A DNA stretch of 64,000 nucleotides from Priestia megaterium (lineage in GTDB: Bacteria > Bacillota > Bacilli > Bacillales > Bacillaceae_H): positions 1 to 64,000 of the forward strand of contig NZ_CP085443.1 of the NCBI RefSeq assembly GCF_023824195.1, in the 5' to 3' direction. A model generated the notes under the pieces. That model was not told the origin of the DNA. It did not search any database and worked only from the letters and a program-made list of their open reading frames with translations. The translations under genes and the position numbers were made by a program. Shown piece after piece: positions 8,243 through 17,804 of the stretch. Each line of letters begins with the position of its first letter. The first letter of the stretch is position 1.

Positions 8243-8764
8243 TTGAAACAATTAATTATTAATAATGTTGAATTTAACGTTGAAAATTTTGAAGAAAAAA
8301 CCACTACACATTCCACTACAGGTGAGCAGCTAAAAAAGATTGGTTTTGCATTTTCGGTTATGGGAAAAAAAGATTATAACTTATACGACTTCTTTTTCGA
8401 GAGCCCCCATTTTGAACTTACTATTGTTGATACGAATGAGAAACTTAAAATGAAAAATATTACACACAGTACTTTTTATCAAGCAGCAGAGATATCAGAT
8501 GACACAAAAGTCGTATTTAGAATTAAGTTACAACAAGAACCAGCCAAAGAAAAAGAACTTACAAAAGATCAGAAGTTGATGGTTAATGCCGTAAATGAGG
8601 TTGTTTTATCTAGAGTAAGATTTAAAGCGTTAGAAGAAATCCTAGAAGAAAAAGGATTAATCAAAGGTGATGAATTATTTGATAAGATTGAAAAAGTAGC
8701 TAAAAGAGACTTTGATACGTTAAAGAAAGAATTACTTTATGGTAAAGAAGAAATAAATACGTAA
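8243..8764 (+). CDS. DUF3219-like hypothetical protein
   Basis: 173 residues from a TTG at 8243, chosen because AAAGAGGTGG ends 5 bases before it; a GTG at 8234 lies inside that site. The first 95 residues (LIINNVEFNVENFEEKTTTH) look like the YkvR/DUF3219 family of Bacillus. Residues 105-165 form an added helical domain (RFKALEEILEEKGLIKGDEL). Soluble, no motifs of catalysis. The DUF match is from memory and moderate. Confidence 0.6.
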   Translation: MKQLIINNVEFNVENFEEKTTTHSTTGEQLKKIGFAFSVMGKKDYNLYDFFFESPHFELTIVDTNEKLKMKNITHSTFYQAAEISDDTKVVFRIKLQQEPAKEKELTKDQKLMVNAVNEVVLSRVRFKALEEILEEKGLIKGDELFDKIEKVAKRDFDTLKKELLYGKEEINT

Positions 8765-8800
8765 AAGCACCCCTATTTTATCAAGGTGCTTATTTATTTT
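8765..8800 (+). terminator. terminator
   Basis: AAGCACC / GGTGCTT arms right after the stop, then a T-rich tail. The bases up to 9033 show nothing else. Confidence 0.7.
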
Positions 8801-9033
8801 TCTATAAAGAGCCTTTTCGTATATTATTTCCGAGAACAGTCGTTATGCTTAAGTAAATGATAAAGTATTTTGTGAAAATCATTAGTTTCACTATTCACTA
8901 AAAATATATATAAATATGTAATATTAATACAGAATCTTTTCTACCCTTACTATTCTAGACGAATAGTAACAAAGACTGCTAATTAACTAATATTCTTTAT
9001 ATAACATACATTTGAGAAATTTATTTTTCAAAG

Positions 9034-9516
9034 TTATAGATAAGGGGAATCAACCATCTCAACATGGAGACCTGTTAAAACTACTTTTTCTAAAGCATTA
9101 AAACATTTTTGAGAGGTTCCTATGTACATATAATAATCATAGCCAAAATGGACAAAGAACTGGTTTCCTAACTCTAATTTACACCATACTGCATTTCGTA
9201 ATGTTAATTTTACTAGCTTTTTTACTTCTTGAATACTTATCCATTGTCCTATCCATAATTTTGATATGAACTCAGTTGCATCTTGAGCTTCTATATCTTC
9301 AGACCATTGTTCTAACCCTTTTATATAAAGTTTGTTGATATTCATTTCATTCATGAATGTTATAACGGCATTAATATACTTTTTTTCCACTTTCAAATAT
9401 TCATCCATCTCTACATTTATTCCTACTTCAGAAAAACAGGTCCATTCATCATTGAGAAAGTAACCATTATTATCTCTTTTTAAGGGGTTATATTTCGTTA
9501 CTCTCCAAGAATACAA
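9034..9516 (-). CDS. conserved hypothetical protein, 160 aa
   Basis: Starts MYSWRVTKYNPLKRDNNGYF, a pattern I associate with a conserved Firmicutes protein of unknown role that has WR-TKYNP at its N-terminus. The start codon is TTG at 9516, with GAGGAGATGAG upstream and a stop just before. Soluble, Trp/Tyr-rich, no membrane segment. It stands alone between gene-free stretches. Confidence 0.6.
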   Translation of the reverse strand: MYSWRVTKYNPLKRDNNGYFLNDEWTCFSEVGINVEMDEYLKVEKKYINAVITFMNEMNINKLYIKGLEQWSEDIEAQDATEFISKLWIGQWISIQEVKKLVKLTLRNAVWCKLELGNQFFVHFGYDYYMYIGTSQKCFNALEKVVLTGLHVEMVDSPYL

Positions 9517-9724
9517 CTAGCACTCATCTCCTCAGTATAGGTTTTATATATCTCTAGTCAACATACCAGAAACTCTTGGGTTTAAAAATAACTCTGTTTG
9601 TTAAAGAGAATTCGGTATACAATTTGTACTTCCTGCAATTTTATTTAACTTATCTTTAAACCAATATAGGAAATAGGCATCAAAAATATTCAGAATAATA
9701 TAAAACATTAAACGGAAGTAACTT

Positions 9725-10015
9725 ATGGAAAAGGTAGTGGAAGCTATGGCTAAAATCACAGGAAAAGAAAAAGTAGAGTTTTACTTAGATGGAAATTTAT
9801 TGATGGAAGGTCCAGCCTCTGAATTTTTTAAAGAAGGAAGCATGCACGGGGAAAATATTCCATTAGGTTTAGGAGATAGGTTTGATATGATGAATTTCCC
9901 GACAATGGGTGACACAATAAAACTTCGAGTTATGAAAATGAAAGAAGATCTTCTAGCTTCAGGAGAAATTCACACGCTTAAATACTTTCTTTCAAATTAT
10001 GACGATCAGAAATAA
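9725..10015 (+). CDS. hypothetical protein, 96 aa
   Basis: MEKVVEAMAKITGKEKVEFY and a mid-part rich in Met and Gly (GENIPLGLGDRFDMMNFPTM). Two ATGs are possible (9725 and 9749); GGAAG precedes each. No family recognised. Confidence 0.5.
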   Translation: MEKVVEAMAKITGKEKVEFYLDGNLLMEGPASEFFKEGSMHGENIPLGLGDRFDMMNFPTMGDTIKLRVMKMKEDLLASGEIHTLKYFLSNYDDQK

Positions 10016-10286
10016 TGGCATATCAAAAGCACCCACTAAAACAGCAACGTGTAATTGAAGTATATAGATAAATAAATCTATAAAATTATAGTTATACTTA
10101 TACTTTTCATCTAAGTATACTTATGCGGAATTTATCATACCAAACAATATATGAATTTTCGTATGTAAATCATACAAAAAGAGTTTTTTTTCACTTTCTA
10201 TCTAATGTTATAAGGTAACAAGTGTGTAGAAGCTAGGTTAACACCTCTACATACTAAGTTAAAATAATAGGATGAGGTGTTTGAAT

Positions 10287-10559
10287 ATGAATAAAATGGA
10301 ACTAGTTATTGCTGTTGCAACAAAAGCAGAACTAACACAGAAAGATGCTGAAAACGCTGTAAATGCGCTACTGGAAACAATTTATGACACACTTGCCAAG
10401 AAAGAAAAAATCCAACTGATTGGATTTGGGACATTTGAAGTGCGGGACCGTGCAGCACGAACAGGTCGTAATCCTCAAACAGGTGAAGAAGTAGATATTC
10501 CTGCTTCGAAAGTGGCTGCTTTTAAAGCAGGAAAGGAATTAAAACAAACTGTTAAATAA
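10287..10559 (+). CDS. HU family DNA-binding protein, second copy
   Basis: 90 residues beginning [20 protein letters not shown], with [10 protein letters not shown] and the DNA-arm motif RNPQTGEE. The ATG at 10287 is preceded by GATGAGGTG. It is a diverged paralogue of the HU gene at 1-273. Two HU genes on one replicon suggest the plasmid carries its own nucleoid proteins. Confidence 0.95.
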   Translation: MNKMELVIAVATKAELTQKDAENAVNALLETIYDTLAKKEKIQLIGFGTFEVRDRAARTGRNPQTGEEVDIPASKVAAFKAGKELKQTVK

Positions 10560-10652
10560 CTATAGTTTTTGATGAATAAAACCATTATAAATTTGAAATT
10601 GATTATAAAGATGGAAACATCAACTCCAATTTTATTATGGTGTATGTTCTCA

Positions 10653-10681
10653 AAAAACTACCTCCTGAGGTAGTTTTTTTG
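10653..10681 (+). terminator. strong terminator between HU and spoVS-like gene
   Basis: AACTACCTC / GAGGTAGTT arms then seven Ts. A-runs on the left side mean it may serve both strands. Confidence 0.8.
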
Positions 10682-10774
10682 CATTTGAAAATGCATACTA
10701 TATGCTTTTTTAGTTTATATAACAGCAATTATCGACAATAACAAGCTAAAAAGCCCTTTTTACTTAACGCAAAT

Positions 10775-11047
10775 CTATCGTTTTTTTCTAGGGCCTAAAA
10801 TTAATTTGATTCCTGTTCTTTCTTCATTATCGATTAAAATATTTGTAAACCCAGGAACAACAACCAAATCAACACCACTAGGAGCTATGAATCCCCTTGC
10901 AATCGCAACAGCTTTAATCGCTTGATTTAAAGCGCCGGCTCCCATTACTTGAATTTCTACATTACCTCTTTCTCTAAATACGGCTGTAATTGCACCTGCA
11001 ACTGAACTTGGATTTGATATTGATGATACTCTTAATATAGTATCCAT
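10775..11047 (-). CDS. spoVS: SpoVS-like stage V sporulation protein
   Basis: 90 residues containing VMGAGALNQAIKAVAIARGF and APSGVDLVVVPGF, the hallmark of SpoVS, a small Alba-fold protein needed for septation and coat assembly in B. subtilis. It is somewhat diverged at both ends (MDTILRVSSISNPSSVAGAI; GPRKKR), so it is more likely a plasmid paralogue than the chromosomal gene. Strong ribosome binding site AGGAGGAG. Confidence 0.9.
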   Translation of the reverse strand: MDTILRVSSISNPSSVAGAITAVFRERGNVEIQVMGAGALNQAIKAVAIARGFIAPSGVDLVVVPGFTNILIDNEERTGIKLILGPRKKR

Positions 11048-11214
11048 ATAAAGTGCTCCTCCTGTTATTTAATCGATTTATTTGATCAATGGAACGAATG
11101 TAATTGACGTATCTTTAAATCATATTCATATCCCGATTAAACTGAACTATTAAACCGATTCCTAAATGGGTGCCTCAATTAAAGGATTTAAGGCATATAT
11201 CTCTTAACTTTTGT

Positions 11215-11478
11215 TTATTTCCCGACCATTCCCATGATAAATGGAGTAAGATCACTCAACTTTATTTTATTGCTAAGAACCTTCAAAAAAACAGTAGAGA
11301 CATGTTCAGGTATAGGTGTTCGACTATCTACAGTTGCTGTCAAAAAATAATATAAAAAATCAAAATGATTTCCTCTTCTCATGGCATCACTCAAATAATG
11401 AGCATAAAGATTATTATTTAATAGCTTCCCCTTTACGACTGTTCCAAAATCATACAATTCATTAACAGCTGTATTCAC
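11215..11478 (-). CDS. conserved hypothetical protein, 87 aa
   Basis: MNTAVNELYDFGTVVKGKLL, then aromatic-rich NHFDFLYYFLTATVDS. GTG start at 11478 behind AAGGAGGAAT. It lies 167 bases upstream of the spoVS-like gene on the same strand and could share its control. No known domain recognised. Confidence 0.6.
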   Translation of the reverse strand: MNTAVNELYDFGTVVKGKLLNNNLYAHYLSDAMRRGNHFDFLYYFLTATVDSRTPIPEHVSTVFLKVLSNKIKLSDLTPFIMGMVGK

Positions 11479-11881
11479 AATGTATTCCTCCTTCTAAAAT
11501 TCAGACGGTTAAAAACCGGATACCACATAGTTACTATAAACTGAACGAGAAAACTTTTTAACTGCGTGTAGAAGAAACACTCTACTTTCTATAATGAAAA
11601 TGCTACGTAATATTGCAGGGGGAAGCTGTTACATAAGTGTATTATTTTAGAAAACGGGAACTTGTATGAATACGCGTAGAAGATAGTGGGGAAGAGGGAA
11701 ATTATTCCTGTAGTAAAGGCGTGTTAATCCCATGGGCAATTTAATTAGCTTGATTTGATGATTTTTGCACTAATACCATATTAAGAGGACTAAAAAGAAA
11801 TCATTCATAAACTAATAATTAGACTTTCTCCTTACCAGCTTTAAAGAAAATTAGGAAGTTTTATTTTATATATATTCTTTT
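11479..11881. other. gene-free stretch
   Basis: About 400 bases, stops in all frames. GCGTGTAGAAGAAACACTCT at 11563 resembles GCATGTAGAAAAAGACTCTA at 13444, a weak dispersed repeat. Nothing else seen. Confidence 0.4.
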
Positions 11882-11977
11882 TTAAACTAAATTCCCCTGC
11901 GCTATTTCTTCTAGTAAATCTTTAATCTGTTTACATAAATTAATCCTCAAATGTAACATTACGTTTTCTTTTGACAT
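11882..11977 (-). CDS. possible 31-aa peptide
   Basis: MSKENVMLHLRINLCKQIKD then LLEEIAQGNLV, a helical small ORF with only a weak GAGAG site upstream. It could be a real small protein or chance. Confidence 0.3.
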   Translation of the reverse strand: MSKENVMLHLRINLCKQIKDLLEEIAQGNLV

Positions 11978-12105
11978 CAAATTAGCTCTCTATGAAAAGA
12001 TTTATAAAAGCAATAAACGACCTATTCATCCGATTAGAATCATAAGGTCGCCTACATTATTTTCATTTTCATTTTTTATCCTTCCAATTTGCTTTATTTA
12101 TAGGT

Positions 12106-12246
12106 TTATTCTTTTATATTTTCATCTTCTAACTGTCTTAGATTCTCATCGTGACATTGTTTAAATAAATAAGTAAGATACGAATATAGTTCAAATCGGT
12201 CCTCCTCAATAAAGTCAGACCATATTTGTTTGTTTTCTCTCATCAT
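12106..12246 (-). CDS. small acidic hypothetical protein, 46 aa
   Basis: MMRENKQIWSDFIEEDRFEL then helical to the end. A very strong GGGGGAGGA lies directly before the paired ATGs (12246, 12243), which is the main support. No family recognised. Confidence 0.55.
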   Translation of the reverse strand: MMRENKQIWSDFIEEDRFELYSYLTYLFKQCHDENLRQLEDENIKE

Positions 12247-12378
12247 TCCTCCCCCTTTTTTATTTCACTTTGATATTTTTATGACTCCCTAACTAGAAAT
12301 CTCTTATACATACAAAGTGACCATTTATCATAAAAAACAGAGAAAATTCTTCACTAAGTTCAAATCAAATAAAGGAAA

Positions 12379-12561
12379 TCAATAAATGTCTTCAATACCG
12401 GATAAACGAATAAAGAAAATACCTTGTTTTTCATCTTTTAAAGACAGGGTCTGTTCATGGAGATTAAGGTTATAAACATGGCCTTTACACGTTTGTAATG
12501 ATCCATTTTCATAATAATTAACCGTAATTAAACCATTTTTGATTAGTTTTTTCAAAAACAT
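12379..12561 (-). CDS. YolD-like small protein
   Basis: 60 residues: MFLKKLIKNGLITVNYYENG and a C-terminal strand pattern GHVYNLNLHEQTLSLKDE followed by an IEDIY end. This resembles the beta-rich YolD-like fold (G-I--I-----T-----I--DI) also found at 39842, but short. It follows the FbpA-like gene at 12606 on the same strand by 45 bases. Confidence 0.5.
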   Translation of the reverse strand: MFLKKLIKNGLITVNYYENGSLQTCKGHVYNLNLHEQTLSLKDEKQGIFFIRLSGIEDIY

Positions 12562-12605
12562 AGATTAACCCTCCTCTTAACAAATGAATTCTGATTAGCA
12601 AAAAC

Positions 12606-12779
12606 TTAAAAAGATAGGTCTTGGATTGCTGGATTAACTATATGATACTCTGTTTCTAACTCATGTAATGTTAATTCATAGAGCTGTTTGTTTCCTTTTT
12701 TATAGATTCCTAAATGGATTAAAGAATCTATAATCGAGTTTTTTTTACGTTGTATGTCAGAATAGGTCTGTTCGCTCAT
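12606..12779 (-). CDS. FbpA-like Fur-regulated basic protein
   Basis: 57 residues from the ATG at 12779 (site GGTGGGATA). The core SIIDSLIHLGIYKKGNKQLY followed by ELTLHELETEY is the FbpA-family signature. FbpA-type proteins work with FsrA RNA to save iron. With the FbpB-like gene at 5164 the plasmid carries two such helpers. No Fur box was confirmed upstream. Confidence 0.7.
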   Translation of the reverse strand: MSEQTYSDIQRKKNSIIDSLIHLGIYKKGNKQLYELTLHELETEYHIVNPAIQDLSF

Positions 12780-12930
12780 TATCCCACCGCCTAAATTCAA
12801 AATTGTCTTTCATATGATTGTCCAACTACTCTAATTCATTATAAAGCATGCCAGTTACAAGGAAATGAAAATGAAGTTAAACTGGTGTAATAAATAAGTA
12901 AATTTGATTACATAAGTGAACGTATATTTC

Positions 12931-13089
12931 CTACCGATTTACTTTATAATCAACTTTTATCCCATCGCTCAATAATATAATATCCCTATGAATTTCACTT
13001 TTAATCAGTTCCTTTTCACAATTCTTGTATTCTTCTCTCAAGCGATTCACTTCTCTTCTACATAACAAAAGATTGTGTTCATTATTCAT
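12931..13089 (-). CDS. hypothetical protein, 52 aa
   Basis: MNNEHNLLLCRREVNRLREE, a charged coiled-coil stretch, then LLSDGIKVDYKVNR. A clear AAGGAG lies 9 bases before the ATG. No family recognised. Confidence 0.55.
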   Translation of the reverse strand: MNNEHNLLLCRREVNRLREEYKNCEKELIKSEIHRDIILLSDGIKVDYKVNR

Positions 13090-13478
13090 TATAATAAACT
13101 CCTTATAAAAACTAACATTAAATATATTATGTTAGTTTTTTTCCGCATATGAAATACTTTCTACAAAACTTCCCTTGAATTTACAAAAAATCCTAAAGTG
13201 TTACTAAGTAATTTTACTCGTTTCAAATCAAAGTAAATATAAATTTCCACAAAATCTTTCGTTGATTTTAAGTAGAGACCGGTTTGCATGATATAAAATA
13301 TCTGAAACATCATGCTAAAGAACCCTTTTATTAAGGTTTTTTTGCAGCTTATAAAGCTGTAACTTCCTGAATGGTCATGAAATAACGAATTTGTGGAGCA
13401 TTATTTGATATTAAAAAGTAAAATGAGAAATATTTTTCTAAACGCATGTAGAAAAAGACTCTATTTTTTTCTACGAAG

Positions 13479-13527
13479 CATGTAATGGTTAACGTTATTT
13501 TCACTAAAATACGTTAATCATTACATG
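13479..13527. repeat. long imperfect palindrome
   Basis: Left arm CATGTAATGGTTAACGTTAT and right arm ATACGTTAATCATTACATG pair over about 20 bp around a short loop. There is no T-run, so it is not a usual terminator; it could be an operator or a relic of an insertion. Confidence 0.5.
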
Positions 13528-13641
13528 TGTATTAGAAGTGATTTAGCTCATAAAACGTTTTAGTCGGGTAATCGAGGGGCAGTGATGCGACTAACTTACC
13601 CGACTTAACTAAGATTGTATGGCCTATACAGTCTGAAAATA

Positions 13642-13684
13642 GAAAAAGACCATCTCTTTCCAGTCAAAAGAGATAGCCTTTTTC
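13642..13684. terminator. bidirectional terminator
   Basis: ATCTCTTT / AAAGAGAT arms flanked by an A-run on the left and a T-run on the right. Confidence 0.6.
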
Positions 13685-13933
13685 TTTAAGTTGAATTAAC
13701 AATAGTCGTTAGATGATGCTCTATTGCATCTTGAGTAGTTTGCTCAATTAAGATATAAATCATTCACATAGATGTTTCACCAGCTATGAAACATTTATGT
13801 AGCAAAGGCAGGCTTAAACCTGCTACTCCTTTGGGGAGTTCCTTTATTTATCACAAATAATTTTAGGATATTTTACACGTAACTTGTCAAAAATACCAGA
13901 AAATATCTTTTGCATAAAAGGAGAAAAATACAT

Positions 13934-15046
13934 ATGGAACTAAAAAAGATATTAGGGATCACCTTTTTATCAGGCGTTATATTATTTTCTGGGACTTTAT
14001 CATCCGTTAATGTATCAGCAAATGCTTCTAAAATGACAGTGAAAAATTCAGTGAAAAAAGATTTACCGAATGTGAAGATTTTGGCTACTGGCGGTACCAT
14101 TGCAGGTTCTTCTGAGAGTAGCACGGATACAACTGGATACGAATCAGGAGCTCTTGATATTAAAACAATAATTAAGGCTGTTCCTCAGCTGAAAAAACTA
14201 GCAAATGTGAGTGGAGAACAAATCGTAAATATCGGCAGTCAAAATATGAGTAATTCAATTTTGTTAAAGTTAGCTAAACGAATTAATACTTTATTAGCAT
14301 CTAAGGATGTTGACGGGATTGTAGTAACACACGGGTCGGATACTTTGGAGGAGACAGCTTATTTTCTAGATTTAGTAGTAAAGAGTGAAAAACCTGTGAT
14401 TGTGGTTGGCTCAATGAGACCAGCTACAGCTATAAGTGCAGATGGACCACTAAACTTATATAACGCAGTGAAAGTTGCATCTACCAAAGAATCAAGGAAT
14501 AAAGGAGTTTTAGTAACGCTTAACGATCGAATTGGTGCAGCTCGTTATATAACAAAAACACATACAACCGCAGTAGATACGTTTAAATCTCCAGAACAGG
14601 GATACGTAGGAGAAATAGCTGGCGATAAGATATTATTTTATAATAAACCAACTCGTAAGCATACAACACAATCAGTATTTGATATTTCAAAATTTGATAA
14701 ACTTCCTCAAGTAGACATCATATATGGGTATCAAAATGATTCTAGATACTTTTATGATACAGCAGTAATAGCAGGAGCAAAAGGAATAGTAGTTGCAGGA
14801 GCTGGAAATGGATTACTATCTGACGCTGCTTTGGCAGGTGCTAGAGATGCGGTTAAAAAAGGAGTAGTTATTACTAGATCTAGCCGCGTAGGAAGTGGAG
14901 TTGTAACGCATGAAACATCAGATGATAAGGATAAGTTTGTTACGTCCGATTCGTTGAATCCGCAAAAAGCACGGATTCTCTTAATGCTTGCTTTAACTAA
15001 AACAAAGGATCCTAAAAAAATCCAAGAATATTTTAATGAATATTAA
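13934..15046 (+). CDS. ansZ: secreted type II L-asparaginase
   Basis: 370 residues from the ATG at 13934 (AAAGGAG upstream). A signal peptide (KKILGITFLSGVILFSG, cleavage near VSANA) is followed by the asparaginase motifs TGGTIAGSS (nucleophile Thr) and HGSDTLEETA, with GSMRPA between. It should hydrolyse L-asparagine to aspartate and ammonia outside the cell. Length and motifs match B. subtilis AnsZ. A long perfect terminator hairpin follows. It may feed the aspartate genes at 45.7-48.5 kb. Confidence 0.95.
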   Translation: MELKKILGITFLSGVILFSGTLSSVNVSANASKMTVKNSVKKDLPNVKILATGGTIAGSSESSTDTTGYESGALDIKTIIKAVPQLKKLANVSGEQIVNIGSQNMSNSILLKLAKRINTLLASKDVDGIVVTHGSDTLEETAYFLDLVVKSEKPVIVVGSMRPATAISADGPLNLYNAVKVASTKESRNKGVLVTLNDRIGAARYITKTHTTAVDTFKSPEQGYVGEIAGDKILFYNKPTRKHTTQSVFDISKFDKLPQVDIIYGYQNDSRYFYDTAVIAGAKGIVVAGAGNGLLSDAALAGARDAVKKGVVITRSSRVGSGVVTHETSDDKDKFVTSDSLNPQKARILLMLALTKTKDPKKIQEYFNEY

Positions 15047-15047
15047 T

Positions 15048-15100
15048 AAAACCGAAGTAAATCCTTTGCTATGATTAGCAAAGGATTTACTTCGGTTAGT
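15048..15100 (+). terminator. strong terminator after asparaginase
   Basis: A perfect 22-bp stem (arms starting AACCGAAGTAAATCC) with a 4-base loop. Confidence 0.8.
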
Positions 15101-15217
15101 TTATATAAATTAACTATTAACATGAGAAATTAATTATAAAATGAGCGATCTAAGCCATAATAAGCAAAACTATTCGGCCTAAAATCATTTTTTGATATGT
15201 GAAAAACTTATTCATAT

Positions 15218-16045
15218 CTACTTCATTTGAGAGTTTGCGTAATCTAATGCTCGATAAAGACTGTTGAATGTGACAATATCGCTTAATTTTACACCTAGCT
15301 GAACCATTGTAAGGGAAATTTCAGGACGAATGCCACTTAACACAACACCTATTCCTATAAGTTTCAAAGCCGCAACTACTTTGAAGAGTTGATCTGCAAC
15401 CATGGTATCAATAATAGGTACGGCAGATAGATCAATAATTAACCAACGTAGTTTGTAAGCATCACCTTGTTTTAATGCATTTTCCATTAAGATTTGAGCT
15501 CTATGTGTATCGATCTCTCCTACAAGAGGAATTACACCAATTTCTTTTGTTATACGCACTACTGGTATAGATAATTCATCTATAGCGTACTGAGCAGATT
15601 GAATCTTATCTGTATAATCTTGCATATAAGATTTACTTACCCAGTGTACAGCTTTATCTACTACTAAATTGTATCTAGATATCACTTTAGAGAACAAATC
15701 AAAAGAAAAATTTTCTTTCTTTGCTTCTTCTGTAATGACTTCTCCAATTTGATTTCGATAATAACTGATTTCTTCTAAAGCAATATCTAAAGGAAGTTGA
15801 AGAGTTGTTAATAGATTTGCTACTTCCATTCCCCACTTTTCTAAGATTTGAAAAGTAAGCTCTTCATCGATAGATATAGATTCTGCATAAATTTTAATTA
15901 ACTCCTCTCGCCAGGGAACTAGTTGAACATAAACATCATGATTATAAAAATGATAGTGTCTTTTTTGTTCAGCAAATTCTTCTTTTTTATTTAAAATTAC
16001 GGCAGTAATCTGTTGTAATTTTTTATTCAGCAATACATCTTCCAT
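15218..16045 (-). CDS. RsbR-like STAS-domain protein
   Basis: 275 residues from the ATG at 16045 (AGGTGA site); the longer frame lacks support. The N-terminal 155 residues look like the non-heme globin-type sensor of RsbR co-antagonists. The C-terminal STAS domain has EIDTHRA and LSAVPIIDTMVADQ, so both threonines that RsbT phosphorylates in RsbRA are present. RsbR proteins build the stressosome that triggers sigma-B. No rsbS, rsbT or rsbX lies nearby, so it would have to join host stressosomes. Confidence 0.85.
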   Translation of the reverse strand: MEDVLLNKKLQQITAVILNKKEEFAEQKRHYHFYNHDVYVQLVPWREELIKIYAESISIDEELTFQILEKWGMEVANLLTTLQLPLDIALEEISYYRNQIGEVITEEAKKENFSFDLFSKVISRYNLVVDKAVHWVSKSYMQDYTDKIQSAQYAIDELSIPVVRITKEIGVIPLVGEIDTHRAQILMENALKQGDAYKLRWLIIDLSAVPIIDTMVADQLFKVVAALKLIGIGVVLSGIRPEISLTMVQLGVKLSDIVTFNSLYRALDYANSQMK

Positions 16046-16365
16046 TTTTTCACCTACTAACATCATGATTATGTAGAAAAAGCATAACAATTCATTATTC
16101 ACTTTATAGTTATTAAATTAAAAAAAGAAACAGATCTAAAAAAGACTGCTTCTTGTAAAATTCCAATCCATCTAGATACTTTACCCTATCCAATTTAAAA
16201 TAAAACATAGAATACCGTATTTTTCACAAAATATATTTTGTTTTCGATAAGATCTGTTATGTAAATTAGAAATGCATATTCTATACGTCATTCTTTTCAA
16301 TAACCTATTTACTACATAAAGCAATCAAGATTTACTCCTTACCGTATATAAGAGTGATGTTTGCT
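16046..16365. other. gene-free stretch
   Basis: About 320 AT-rich bases between two minus-strand genes; nothing beyond the expected promoter and leader is seen. Confidence 0.4.
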
Positions 16366-16845
16366 TTACGATTGGCCACGAACAATTTTCTCTTCTAGTT
16401 TACATATCCATTTATAGTATCCCAATAAAATCATAAGAAGGATAGGATTGATAGCTGCTGAATACCACCAATCCCACCATCCATATCTAAAGTATCCCCA
16501 AGGTTCAGGAAGCAATGTAAGAACTTCATAAAGGACTAATGCTATATCCCAATAGATTAAGTATATTATTTTTTTACTGAGTAAATTTCTATAAGGAAAC
16601 CAATTCAAAAATATTATATTTACAGGAGGAATTAATATAGCATGGGCGGGAAATGCCTTCCAATCCACACCTTTTGTAAAGTACCAATAACCGTGATATT
16701 TAAAATTCACATAAAGATCAAAAGTTAATTGAAATGCAGTTGTAAATATCCAAATATGGACTATTTGATTTGCTGTTAGTCTTTTATTTACGATAAAAGC
16801 AATAAGATTAAAGGCAATAATTGCAATAATAAGTCCTATCATCAC
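16366..16845 (-). CDS. CBO0543-type membrane protein
   Basis: 159 residues with about five hydrophobic helices and family-like aromatic motifs (YHGYWYFTKGVDW, LPEPWGYFRYGWWDWWYS). The CBO0543 family is common in sporulating Bacilli and of unknown function. A second member, broken by a stop, lies divergently at 17025. Confidence 0.7.
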   Translation of the reverse strand: MMIGLIIAIIAFNLIAFIVNKRLTANQIVHIWIFTTAFQLTFDLYVNFKYHGYWYFTKGVDWKAFPAHAILIPPVNIIFLNWFPYRNLLSKKIIYLIYWDIALVLYEVLTLLPEPWGYFRYGWWDWWYSAAINPILLMILLGYYKWICKLEEKIVRGQS

Positions 16846-17024
16846 TAACTTCCTTTTTTTTATTAATTTTCTCCATATATATCAGTGTAATACCTCAATG
16901 TGAAATTTTGGTTCCTCATTGGGAATGTTTTTTTAGGTAATAAAGAGCTACATAAAACAATAAGATGCTCAAATAATAAAATGGAAATTAAAGTGTTGTA
17001 TATCATTATAAAGGGGATAAATCC

Positions 17025-17591
17025 ATGGATAAAAGAATAGAGAATTTTTGGAGAGTCAGGTCCTTACAAGATAAAATAGCAGAATTAGATATAAAGTATT
17101 GGTTACACGATGAATTTTTAACAGGGAGCTGGTGATTGCTTCTTGTTTTTCTTATTCTTCCTTGGATCATTTGGAGTATCTTTTTAAACCGTAAACAAAT
17201 CCTTGAAACCTTATTGTTTGGTATCTTCATTATCATCATTACATTTCTTCTAGATCTTATTGGAATTACGTTTCGTTTCTGGGGGTACATTACGCAATTC
17301 CTGCCCATTTATCCTGGCGCTTTACCTTTTGATTTCAGCATGGTTCCAGTTACGTTCATGTTATTGTATCAATATTTTAGAACCTGGAAATCTTTTATTG
17401 TTTCACTCATATGTATGGCTAGCGCATTTGCTTTTATTGGTGAACCTTTTTCTATATGGGCGCATCTTGTCATCTATATAAAATGGAAATATATATACTC
17501 TTTTATTTATTATATTGTAATTGGAATTATAGTAAGAGCTTGTGTTGAAAAATTAGTTGCTATCTCTAAGTCCCATCGATTATTACAGTAA
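17025..17591 (+). pseudogene. CBO0543-type membrane protein with one in-frame TGA
   Basis: The ATG at 17025 (site AAAGGGGAT) starts MDKRIENFWRVRSLQDKIAE and continues to LTGSW, a TGA at 17133-17135, then directly LLLVFLILPWIIW and four more membrane helices in the same frame. The family has a Trp-rich stretch here, so TGA probably replaced TGG. The downstream part could start at the TTG right after the stop but would lack the usual N-terminus. Possible readthrough or a sequencing error should be checked. Confidence 0.8.
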
Positions 17592-17671
17592 TGATTACTA
17601 CCTTTAAAACATTCTTAAAGATAGTATTCTCATTCATATTAGTCTCGAAATTAGGATATTATCTCTTAAAT

Positions 17672-17706
17672 AAAAAAGATTAGCTGTAAGAAGCTAATCT
17701 TTTTTA
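17672..17706 (+). terminator. terminator
   Basis: AAAGATTAGCT / AGCTAATCTTT arms with a T-run, immediately left of the first dif-like site. Confidence 0.8.
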
Positions 17707-17710
17707 TTTA

Positions 17711-17738
17711 ACTACCTAGAAAACCCATTATGGTAACT
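17711..17738 (+). repeat. dif-like Xer site 1
   Basis: Left arm ACTACCTAGAA, six-base centre AACCCA, right arm TTATGGTAACT. The left arm matches 10 of 11 positions of the B. subtilis dif XerC-side arm as I recall it. It bounds the DUF2711 gene on the left. Confidence 0.75.
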
Positions 17739-17804
17739 AGAAGTAAGTGTTCTATACATATAAAATATACGTAACTAAGTACATTAAAAGGAGATGTTTA
17801 TATA

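Larger units (their letters stand above)
13090..13933. other. long intergenic region before asparaginase
   Basis: No gene is supported in about 840 bases. It holds a long hairpin (13479-13527), a bidirectional terminator (13642-13684) and a small GCAGG/CCTGC hairpin near 13809. The asparaginase promoter is presumably near the right end. Confidence 0.5.
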
